A stretch of 64,000 nucleotides of DNA from positions 16,952-80,951 of the forward strand of contig JARWZO010000028.1 of NCBI GenBank assembly GCA_029866325.1, given 5' to 3'. Source of the stretch: Fluviicola sp. GTDB taxonomy: Bacteria > Bacteroidota > Bacteroidia > Flavobacteriales_D > Crocinitomicaceae. Numbering within the stretch: the stretch's first letter is position 1; each line of letters starts with the position of its first letter. The translations under genes were made by a program, and so were the position numbers. The notes beneath the pieces are model-generated. The model was not told where the DNA came from. It saw only the letters and a program-made list of their open reading frames with translations, and did no database searches. Positions 17,216-24,238 of the stretch are shown in pieces.

Positions 17216-19141
17216 TTGCTAAACAATAGTAACCATTCCACCAAAGCCAATGAAGAAATAAAACCCACTATAAACTTTCGAATTTTGAAACTCACTGATA
17301 TTATTAACTACCCATTTCCGGATAATGAAGGATATCGATTAGTCGATATTCAAAAAATCATTAAAAAGGATAAGGTGTATAAACTACTATTATCCTTTCA
17401 AAAAGTTGAAAATGCACGGAATCGAATTAATGAGAAAGATCTTACGTTAAGAGCATTCCTTCCAGGGGAATCTATCCTCAGAGAAAGTAATATTGCTTAT
17501 GCAAGACTTTTTGTAATAGGAAGCATTTGGTGGAATAAGGAAAAACCACAAGTCGTTCTACCTGAATATCTATTTCGATATTCCTTCAGTTCCAAGATCA
17601 TTGACTTTAGCAAACTGACATCATGTAAGACTTCCGAATTCTTAGAAATCCATTCGATGGCGGCACAGTATTACAAAGATGGAAATCTTCAAACCAGATA
17701 CCCTCAAATACTATGCTTTGAACTTAATGAGATGGTATTCCATCATCAGAAAAACGAAGGTGTTTTCCCTCTTCTCCAAGAAATGCCTAATTGGTCAAAT
17801 CCGGCAAAAACTCAATTTATTGCCTTTCATCCTTATGAGATATTCAGGTACTTTTTTACTGCCTCAAGTATTTCAGATTTAAATGATCGATTATGTAACC
17901 AACAATACATCTCGTACAAACAAAATGAACTATACGAGGCAGAAAAATCAAAACTTGAAAATGGAAAACATTACATCCATTTGATGAGAAATTACGATTT
18001 GCAAGATGCTCATTTACTAGGCAACATTGCATACTACTCATTATTTAGGAATACTGTTCGAAAAATACAGAATTACCTCAATAGCGGTGGCTATTTTGGA
18101 TTTCACTCCATTGATAGGTTACCTGTTACAGGTTTTCAATCCATGGTTGTAACTGCCGTCAAAGTCAAAAGAAAATCTGACGGAGCTGATGGTTTACTAG
18201 TACTACAAATCCAATCCTGTAAAAACTACATCAACCATTCTTATTCCCCCGTGATTCCTGTTTCAGAACACGAAAATGGTAGTAAGCCAGGAACTGGTAC
18301 TAGAGGCGGTGGTGGAACTAAAGGAAAACCGGAGGGGAATGAACCTAAGGTTAACCAAGATGTGACTACTACAATGGGCTTTGATACTGTAGATTTAGAA
18401 CTTCTTGGTTTAGCAAAACTTTTCGATCCTAATCAGGATGTTATTCTAGATGAAACGTTATACAAACGTGTTAATAGAGACGGGAGTATTTTTCTCTTTC
18501 CAACAGGTTCTGGTGATGACACAGTTTATCCTCCCGGATCTAATCCAGATGGTAATGGACCAAGACCAAAAAATAAAATCGAAGTTGAGCGAACTAATTA
18601 TTTTGAGTTTTTCCCTGAAATAGTGCGCATAGTTTGCGATAAAATAAAAGAGCATCACTTAGCGGTAGATTTATCCTATATAAGTGATGATTTGTTGAGT
18701 TATTATGAATCAACAATAATAGATGCTACAAAAATTAAAACAATCACATTATTAGAAGGCGAACCGAAATGGGAATTATATCTGGCAGAAATAAAAGTAT
18801 CAGGGCCAGATTCCAATACACGTTATTATTATCTATTTGAGAAATATTCAGAAACTCACACCTCTTCAAGGACTTGGCTTTATTCTCCATCAAACTTTAG
18901 ATCATTAGGTGACGAAGAATTAATTGAAACAATTAAACAGTATCTTTTCCAACAAAAGAACAGCTCACCACAACGTCTAGAACCTGATAATAAATTCAAC
19001 CACTTACAAAGCGAGAAAGTTGAATTAAAAGATGGTATCGAAACGTATACTTCAGTAAAAAGGGATAAAGCCCTCAATAAACATATTGAAAAAATAGCCA
19101 ATCGAATTCTTAAAGTGTATGGTTTCCGTTTACCTGGATAA
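17216..19141 (+). CDS. TnsE-like target-selection protein
   Basis: A 641-residue protein with a TTG start; no in-frame ATG exists upstream. The order of parts resembles Tn7 TnsE as I recall it. A beta-rich N-terminal region contains KIIDF (127-131) followed by Lys-Leu-Thr-Ser. A helical motif FHPYEIFRYFFTASS (204-218) sits where TnsE has a similar aromatic/Ser segment. Then comes a strand with LLVLQI, a Gly-rich disordered linker (about 352-380) and a C-terminal alpha/beta domain (about 470-641) ending in a helix. TnsE directs Tn7 to lagging-strand and conjugating DNA by binding the sliding clamp. Position inside a TnsABC-TniQ element supports this call. The 3' end overlaps convergent tniQ by 32 bp. 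Confidence 0.65.
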   Translation: MLNNSNHSTKANEEIKPTINFRILKLTDIINYPFPDNEGYRLVDIQKIIKKDKVYKLLLSFQKVENARNRINEKDLTLRAFLPGESILRESNIAYARLFVIGSIWWNKEKPQVVLPEYLFRYSFSSKIIDFSKLTSCKTSEFLEIHSMAAQYYKDGNLQTRYPQILCFELNEMVFHHQKNEGVFPLLQEMPNWSNPAKTQFIAFHPYEIFRYFFTASSISDLNDRLCNQQYISYKQNELYEAEKSKLENGKHYIHLMRNYDLQDAHLLGNIAYYSLFRNTVRKIQNYLNSGGYFGFHSIDRLPVTGFQSMVVTAVKVKRKSDGADGLLVLQIQSCKNYINHSYSPVIPVSEHENGSKPGTGTRGGGGTKGKPEGNEPKVNQDVTTTMGFDTVDLELLGLAKLFDPNQDVILDETLYKRVNRDGSIFLFPTGSGDDTVYPPGSNPDGNGPRPKNKIEVERTNYFEFFPEIVRIVCDKIKEHHLAVDLSYISDDLLSYYESTIIDATKIKTITLLEGEPKWELYLAEIKVSGPDSNTRYYYLFEKYSETHTSSRTWLYSPSNFRSLGDEELIETIKQYLFQQKNSSPQRLEPDNKFNHLQSEKVELKDGIETYTSVKRDKALNKHIEKIANRILKVYGFRLPG

Positions 19142-19808
19142 TTCCAAATTGCAAAAATGTTAAGTACCTAATATTTGTAGGATCTTCATTATATGAACGG
19201 TCAATTTTAACTAGTTGATCAACTTCTTGAAGGTTCATCTTTATTGATTTCGATTTTCTCAGATCAAACGCACAGTACCAACAATGAAAGATTGGATTGA
19301 TACCGCTTTCAACTGTAAATCGAAGATCTGCTTTTAATGGAGAAGACGTTCGTCCACATTTTGAGCAACAATCAATCAGGTAACAGCCACATTCAATACA
19401 ACCAACGAAAAGGTTTAGCTTCCATTTTAATTGGTAATACCCTTTTTCCTTCAAACATTTTGGACAGAACTTCGAAAACGAATTAAGACCCGAATGTCCC
19501 TTTCGGTTAGGCTCTATTAACCATTTCGACCTACCACGATCCCACTTAAAATGGGGAACCTTATCCTTTAATACGTTAGGCAAACCTATCTGAATATTCA
19601 GATTGTTCTGAATCAACAACAGATTGCCTTCAACATCTATCGAAGATTTTAATAGACTTTCAAGTCCATAAAAAGCACAAAAACTCTTAGTATTACAATA
19701 ATGTCGTCTTGATAAACGAATTAACCAAGAAGAAAGACTTTCATCCTGTCCTGGAATTACCAAATAAGGGAGTCTATCTTTAATAAGCTGTAATGATTGA
19801 ATTGTCAA
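19110..19808 (-). CDS. tniQ: TniQ/TnsD-family target-site protein
   Basis: A 232-residue TniQ protein: the N-terminal LPYLVIPGQDESLSSWLIRL segment is the family hallmark. It is followed by zinc-binding cysteines: FCPKC (C115, C118), GCIECGC (C137, C140), DCCSKC (C148, C151) and HCWYC (C176, C179). TniQ recognises the target (attachment site or guide complex) and recruits TnsC. It is much shorter than Tn7 TnsD, lacking most of the C-terminal DNA-binding region. The TTG start lies inside the end of tnsC (29-bp overlap). With a second, TnsE-like selector present, this element may have two targeting routes. Confidence 0.9.
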   Translation of the reverse strand: MTIQSLQLIKDRLPYLVIPGQDESLSSWLIRLSRRHYCNTKSFCAFYGLESLLKSSIDVEGNLLLIQNNLNIQIGLPNVLKDKVPHFKWDRGRSKWLIEPNRKGHSGLNSFSKFCPKCLKEKGYYQLKWKLNLFVGCIECGCYLIDCCSKCGRTSSPLKADLRFTVESGINPIFHCWYCAFDLRKSKSIKMNLQEVDQLVKIDRSYNEDPTNIRYLTFLQFGIIQVNGNHTL

Positions 19809-20652
19809 ATGGTGATTGATAATTAAGGGCCACTAAAGTCTTTGAAGTGATCTTTTCTTCTCCTGATTCAATCGATTCAATTGCTGCCATTTTCAAGATC
19901 TTCAAAACCTCTCCCAATATTCCATGACTCATTTGGTATATTTTAAGCGACAACCGGTAATCGATCAAATCACTTTGCTTCTCCAAAGGAAGAATCTTTT
20001 CAATGGTTGCTAGAAGTCTGAGAAAATCATCATCGTAGTTCCACTTAGGGATAACTATTTTATCGAATCGGGTATCTAACTGTCTTTCTGCCTTCAATGC
20101 AAAACTAGCTTCATTCGTGCCCAAAGCGACTATAGAAACTTGTACCTCATTGGAAATGTACTTAATCAGATTAAGGAATTCCCGTTGCTTGGCAGCACTT
20201 CCTGAAAGGATATGGTGAATCTCGTCCAAAATGAGGATTTTCACCTTCATATCTTTCATTGCATTAATCACCATTTGCTTTAGGTATTCCGCTTTCGTAG
20301 TCTTTCTGAAAGGAAGATTCAATTGATCCAAAATACTATAATACAAACTCTTCTCATGAGGAATATGAGGACATTGGATCATGATAACTGGTCTTACAAC
20401 AATCTCGATTGGAAGGTTATTTTCTTCGAAGTCAACCGTTTCAAGATATGGAGGATGTGCGTTAACAAATCGTCTGGCCAAAGTGGTTTTCCCATTATTT
20501 GATTCACCCATTATCAACAAATTCTGCATCCTGTCGGATTTGTGAAAGCGAAGTAACATTTCCAGCGCCTTGAGTATTTGACCCGCTTTTGGATAATTGA
20601 TCCACCCGTTTTTCAATACCTGATCTATTCTTTCGTTGTTGTTGACTTTCAT
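19780..20652 (-). CDS. tnsC: TnsC/TniB-type AAA+ ATPase
   Basis: A 290-residue AAA+ regulator of transposition. Walker A is GESNNGKTT (49-57), Walker B is KILILDEIHH (138-147), and sensor 1 lies in VSIVALGTNEA (about 174-184). TnsC polymerises on DNA at the target and bridges TniQ to the TnsAB transposase. The length is close to TniB and short TnsC proteins, far below Tn7 TnsC (about 555 aa), so the N- and C-terminal extensions that bind TnsD and TnsAB in Tn7 are largely absent. It overlaps tnsB by 4 bp (ATGA), indicating coupling. Confidence 0.93.
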   Translation of the reverse strand: MKVNNNERIDQVLKNGWINYPKAGQILKALEMLLRFHKSDRMQNLLIMGESNNGKTTLARRFVNAHPPYLETVDFEENNLPIEIVVRPVIMIQCPHIPHEKSLYYSILDQLNLPFRKTTKAEYLKQMVINAMKDMKVKILILDEIHHILSGSAAKQREFLNLIKYISNEVQVSIVALGTNEASFALKAERQLDTRFDKIVIPKWNYDDDFLRLLATIEKILPLEKQSDLIDYRLSLKIYQMSHGILGEVLKILKMAAIESIESGEEKITSKTLVALNYQSPFDNSIITAY

Positions 20653-22547
20653 AATTCTTCATCAAAATCAAATGGTTCAATCATTTTCTTCTTTACAGGT
20701 TCCAACTGCAACAGTTCGGAATCAGTAGAAACCTCGGGTTGTGTTTTTTTCAAGGAATCATTGAATTCAGCGACCTTTCGTTTCCGTTCTACTCGCTTTG
20801 CTTCTTTTTTCGATGCCTTTGAATTTTCTTCAATTTCTCGTAAACGGTTATGGGCATCAAAAATGATGTCTTCCGTAATCTTTGAGTGAGGATAAAATTC
20901 CTGTACTCTTTTCAGCGCAGCTCTATGTTCCCAAATACTCATTGGTGGTCTTCGCATATCGGCATACGGAACCTCTGCATAACGAGCCTCTTTTTCATCC
21001 AAAAAATAGATCTTACTTATATCTCTCGGATCACGCTTAAATATAAAGTTGGTTCCACCTCGATTCTTTGCAAACTGCTCTGATCCAACTGCAGCTCTTT
21101 CGTACAAATAAGTCTTGAAGATGTCTGAAAAATAACGAATATGGTCTATTACTACTCCAGTTCTTTGGATCGTTCGCTCAATCATTGGAAGAAAATCCAA
21201 TTTCACTTTATCCGGATGAAATTGCATTAACGGAATTCCGATTCCTTCTTTTCGATCTGAACCAAATATTCCTTCGTTGTATTTGTTCAAAGGAGACATC
21301 TTGATTCCAGAATGTTTCTCATTGTGGTAAACATCTGCAATCTGTATATGTAACCACTTCTCCAATTCACCTAATGTCATCGTGGCTTTTGCTTCCGAAT
21401 CATAATTGTGACGGTATTTTATTAATTCAAATGTTGTTCCTGGTAGCGAATGAATCTTTCGAGCGAGTGTTCCTAATAATCGTTCGACATGAGCTCCATA
21501 CCTAGATTTAGCTTTTGGTCTCCAATTAATAGTAAAACCATACTCTTCTCCGGCACGCTTCAACATTTTACCTCTAAACTCTTTTGCATTATCCATGTGA
21601 AGATTACGCATAATACCCCAAAGTGGCCAACTAGATTTCAGCTGGTACTTTGCACAAATGTCTTCTTTTGGAAGAATTGCATTCGACAGACAAATACCCG
21701 TACCTAATACTCCCGGAGGATCCAATGAAATGTACAATCCTGCTACCATTCTACTGTAAACATCAATCGCGAGTGTTATAAAGGGGCGACAAATTGGCAT
21801 TCGATCTTCTTCGGAAACGACGAAGATATCCAAAAGCGTATGATCAATTTGAACTACATCCAGCGGATTCTTTGCGTCTGTATATTCGCCTGGAGTGGGT
21901 GCAATTGTTTGACTTACTTCGAGATGCCCCAGTCTACTTGTAAGCACTTTTTTCTTATCAATGAGTTTAATCCGATTATAGATTGTATTCGTATGCGGTG
22001 CTTCTAAGCCTGCATTTTTACAACAACGAATAACTTCAATAGCTGTATTTTTCTTAGACCTTTTTTGTGCATTCAAATAATGAGTTTGTATTGTGCTATC
22101 CATTAAAAGAACCACTTCTTCAGATAAACGACTCTTATCTTTTCCTCCATCTCTTTTAGTAGGAACCAATGATGATAACAATCCTGTGTTGTTATACGCT
22201 GACAGCCATCGATAAATCGTGACATAACCAACATGGTGTTCCTCTGAAAGATTTCGAACCAAAACCGTTTTATTGATTTCAAGTTTCATTCCACGTTCGA
22301 CTTCAATCAATGGTTTTATAATACTGTATCGGCGGTTGGCTTCTATCCAATCTTCATCGCTAATAGAGTCTATGTATTGCTCATTGACAATTGGTTTGTC
22401 ATCAAAATCAAGTTCTGAAATTTCTCTCACATGTAATTCTCCGGTAGCATCCTCCTGAACAATTACCTTCTTGAAATCAATAAATTTTTGAATCGTTGCG
22501 CGCTTTCCTTCAAAAGAACACGATGATCCTGGAACAATATTTTTCAT
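20649..22547 (-). CDS. tnsB: TnsB-type DDE transposase
   Basis: A 632-residue Mu/TnsB-type integrase. The catalytic triad is visible: D235 in VVQIDHTLLD, D319 in HMDNAKEF and E355 in YGAHVERLLG. N-terminal helix-turn-helix regions (about 70-200) should bind the repeated GAAACA-type sites at both ends. A basic C-terminal tail (KASKKEAKRVERKRK, about 595) probably contacts TnsC. It cuts and joins the 3' ends of the element. Start ATG overlaps tnsA by 4 bp. All catalytic residues are intact. Confidence 0.95.
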   Translation of the reverse strand: MKNIVPGSSCSFEGKRATIQKFIDFKKVIVQEDATGELHVREISELDFDDKPIVNEQYIDSISDEDWIEANRRYSIIKPLIEVERGMKLEINKTVLVRNLSEEHHVGYVTIYRWLSAYNNTGLLSSLVPTKRDGGKDKSRLSEEVVLLMDSTIQTHYLNAQKRSKKNTAIEVIRCCKNAGLEAPHTNTIYNRIKLIDKKKVLTSRLGHLEVSQTIAPTPGEYTDAKNPLDVVQIDHTLLDIFVVSEEDRMPICRPFITLAIDVYSRMVAGLYISLDPPGVLGTGICLSNAILPKEDICAKYQLKSSWPLWGIMRNLHMDNAKEFRGKMLKRAGEEYGFTINWRPKAKSRYGAHVERLLGTLARKIHSLPGTTFELIKYRHNYDSEAKATMTLGELEKWLHIQIADVYHNEKHSGIKMSPLNKYNEGIFGSDRKEGIGIPLMQFHPDKVKLDFLPMIERTIQRTGVVIDHIRYFSDIFKTYLYERAAVGSEQFAKNRGGTNFIFKRDPRDISKIYFLDEKEARYAEVPYADMRRPPMSIWEHRAALKRVQEFYPHSKITEDIIFDAHNRLREIEENSKASKKEAKRVERKRKVAEFNDSLKKTQPEVSTDSELLQLEPVKKKMIEPFDFDEEL

Positions 22548-23263
22548 TCATCAACAAGGTTAAAATTCAACTTTTCCGATAACCAGATTTCGGAGTTCAT
22601 CGAAATCTTCTCGTTTACAAGGTCGCACCCAATATCATTCATTTTGATTGCATACCATAAAGCATATAAACATCTGCCTTTTATATTAAACTCGGCATCT
22701 TGGACCGTTAACATGAACTCTTTGGGGGAAGTAATCCCTAGATCACTTATTGTTCGAATCACTAACTTATAACAAGCTCCATCCAAGTCGTTGTAGTTGT
22801 ATCTGCTTAAAAAGTTGATGTTCTCCAAAAATGGTGTTCGGATATATTCATCCGTGAATATTTTGAACTCCCAACCCTCATTTTCACAATACTCTTTGGC
22901 TGCTTTGAAACGGGGTTTGAGTTTTGAGAACTTCTCTCTCAATTCGGATTTGAATTTGATCTCACATAACCAAGACTTGATACCACTCTCATCTTTGAAT
23001 TGAACGAAGAAATCTGGTGTATAAACTCGCGTTTTTCCTTCAAAAAAGTATTCGATAGTTAATGGCTGATCTTCAAAAAAAGATACATCCGGATTATGCT
23101 CTACTATCAACGCAAAATCTCTTTCCAATGCGGACTCGAACCAAATACCATTTTCATTTTTGGTACTTGGAACTATTCCCGAAAGGGAACTACTTTTCAT
23201 GATCATTCGTCGTTTTCTCACCGGATCAAATTCTTCAATAAATTTAATGTTTTGCTTTTTCAT
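22544..23263 (-). CDS. tnsA: TnsA endonuclease
   Basis: A 239-residue restriction-like endonuclease that cuts the 5' ends so that the element moves by cut-and-paste. The core is FESALERDF (Glu43/Glu47), YTPDFFVQF (Asp84) and CEIKFKSEL (Glu101-Ile-Lys103), the TnsA pattern. A C-terminal winged-helix-like region, which in Tn7 contacts TnsC, follows to residue 239. Being separate from TnsB distinguishes it from TnsA-TnsB fusions. The ATG at 23263 lies 139 bp from the right tip, and a presumed TnsB site at 23279-23284 sits 15 bp upstream of it, so transposase could repress its own operon. Confidence 0.94.
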   Translation of the reverse strand: MKKQNIKFIEEFDPVRKRRMIMKSSSLSGIVPSTKNENGIWFESALERDFALIVEHNPDVSFFEDQPLTIEYFFEGKTRVYTPDFFVQFKDESGIKSWLCEIKFKSELREKFSKLKPRFKAAKEYCENEGWEFKIFTDEYIRTPFLENINFLSRYNYNDLDGACYKLVIRTISDLGITSPKEFMLTVQDAEFNIKGRCLYALWYAIKMNDIGCDLVNEKISMNSEIWLSEKLNFNLVDE

Positions 23264-23402
23264 TTCACAATGCTATTTGGTTTCAATTACTTCTGTTATT
23301 TTGCAATTTTGTATCGCCAACTAATAGCATTTGTTTCATCCACTTTCGTGGAAATTTGGTGGAAAACCTGCGGTTTTGTTTCGAATTCCGATGTATCGGA
23401 CA
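23264..23402 (-). repeat. Transposon right end: terminal repeat and TnsB-type sites
   Basis: Read inward from 23402 the sequence begins TGTCCGATACA, identical to the left tip, and is part of a palindrome (CCGAT/ATCGG). GAAACA cores occur at 23377-23382 (same distance from the tip as on the left) and 23332-23337 (GAAACAAAT). A GAAACC variant lies at 23279-23284. Two TTTCCAC words 11 bp apart lie between them. The tnsA promoter must also be in this interval. Confidence 0.8.
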
Positions 23403-23407
23403 TATTA
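23403..23407. repeat. Target-site duplication (right copy), TATTA
   Basis: TATTA directly follows the terminal ACA and matches the five bases before the left end at 2484-2488. Confidence 0.9.
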
Positions 23408-23449
23408 ATTTCTAAAAAAATCACTTCAAAAAACCAATTAATACCGTTT

Positions 23450-23457
23450 TACCTTTG
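23450..23457 (+). promoter_or_regulatory. Bacteroidota -7 element (TACCTTTG)
   Basis: Perfect TAnnTTTG match about 100 bp before the NAD(P)-binding protein gene. A weaker TAACTTTA lies closer, at about 23547. The interval between them holds an imperfect inverted repeat, ATACCCATTTTT and AAAATGGTAT. It is a plausible promoter with an untranslated leader; no -33 TTTG is clear. Confidence 0.45.
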
Positions 23458-23560
23458 ATAACGCCGGAATAAAATTCCAACGTAACCAAAGCTACGACGG
23501 CATTATACCCATTTTTAACTACCAGTAAATTCAAATTGAAAATGGTATAACTTTATCCGT

Positions 23561-24205
23561 ATGAAAAAAGCGCTAGTAGCAGGTGGTACCGGATTGATTG
23601 GAAATACCTTGGTGGAACAACTTATCGCACATCCGGAATACGATGAAATACATTGCCTCGTGCGTAAATCCGGGAATTGGTCGAATGAAAAGGTGAAAGA
23701 ACACGTTGTTGACTTCGGGCAAATAGCGGATAATTTCCCGAAAGTAGATGCAGATTGCGCCTTTTGTTGCTTGGGAACTACTTTAAAAACCGCAGGAAGC
23801 AAAGATCGGCAGTATCAGATTGATCACGATTATGTGGTTGATTTTGCACAATACTGTTTCACTATGGGAATCAAGCGATTTATTGTGATTTCTTCTATCG
23901 GTGCGTCGGTTGAAACGCGCAATTTTTACCTGCGGACAAAAGGCGACATGGAACGTGATTGTTTGGCTGTTGGATTTGAGAGTACGATCATCCTTCGACC
24001 TTCATTCTTGATGGGAAATCGCAAGGAATTCAGATTAGGCGAGAAATTTGCGGGTATATTTATGAAAGGCTTGGGCTTTCTTTTTATAGGAAAATGGCGC
24101 AAATACAGAGGCATTCACGTGAATCGAATCGCTGAACGGATGATTGCCTTATCGTTGGCCAAGCAACTTCCGCATACAGAGATCATTGCGTCTGATAAAA
24201 TATAA
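23561..24205 (+). CDS. NAD(P)H-binding oxidoreductase, HTATIP2-like atypical SDR
   Basis: A 214-residue Rossmann-fold protein. AGGTGLIGNTL (residues 7-17) is the nucleotide-binding Gly motif, and CCLGTTLKTAGS and VISSIGA follow the HTATIP2/NmrA-like atypical short-chain dehydrogenase pattern. The usual YxxxK is replaced by the YLRTKG segment (Tyr and Lys four residues apart), so catalysis is possible. Substrate is unknown. This is the first backbone gene right of the transposon. The gap of 18 bp to the sensor kinase suggests co-transcription, though no functional link is evident. Confidence 0.85.
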   Translation: MKKALVAGGTGLIGNTLVEQLIAHPEYDEIHCLVRKSGNWSNEKVKEHVVDFGQIADNFPKVDADCAFCCLGTTLKTAGSKDRQYQIDHDYVVDFAQYCFTMGIKRFIVISSIGASVETRNFYLRTKGDMERDCLAVGFESTIILRPSFLMGNRKEFRLGEKFAGIFMKGLGFLFIGKWRKYRGIHVNRIAERMIALSLAKQLPHTEIIASDKI

Positions 24206-24238
24206 AAACGCGAATCGTTTTTAATGTTAATATTGCCT

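Larger units (their letters stand above)
2489..23402. mobile_element. Tn7-like transposon with defence-type cargo (20,914 bp)
   Basis: Both ends can be read directly. The left end starts TGTCCGATACA at 2489, and the right end is its reverse complement TGTATCGGACA, finishing at 23402. Both are flanked by TATTA. Inside each end a GAAACA core sits at exactly the same distance from the tip (bases 21-26), with further copies inward, as expected for an array of TnsB sites. The right side carries tnsA-tnsB-tnsC-tniQ in overlapping order. A TnsE-like gene with an XRE regulator faces them. The left two thirds is cargo: nuclease-like, STAND NTPase, HEPN-like and other genes that look like phage defence. 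There are no cas genes or arrays, so it is not a CRISPR-associated transposon. Intact catalytic motifs and matching target duplication suggest a fairly recent, possibly active element. Confidence 0.93.

Noticed and set aside
2489..23402. CRISPR-associated transposon
   Set aside because: TnsABC-TniQ are present, but I see no Cas12k, Cascade genes or repeat array inside the element.
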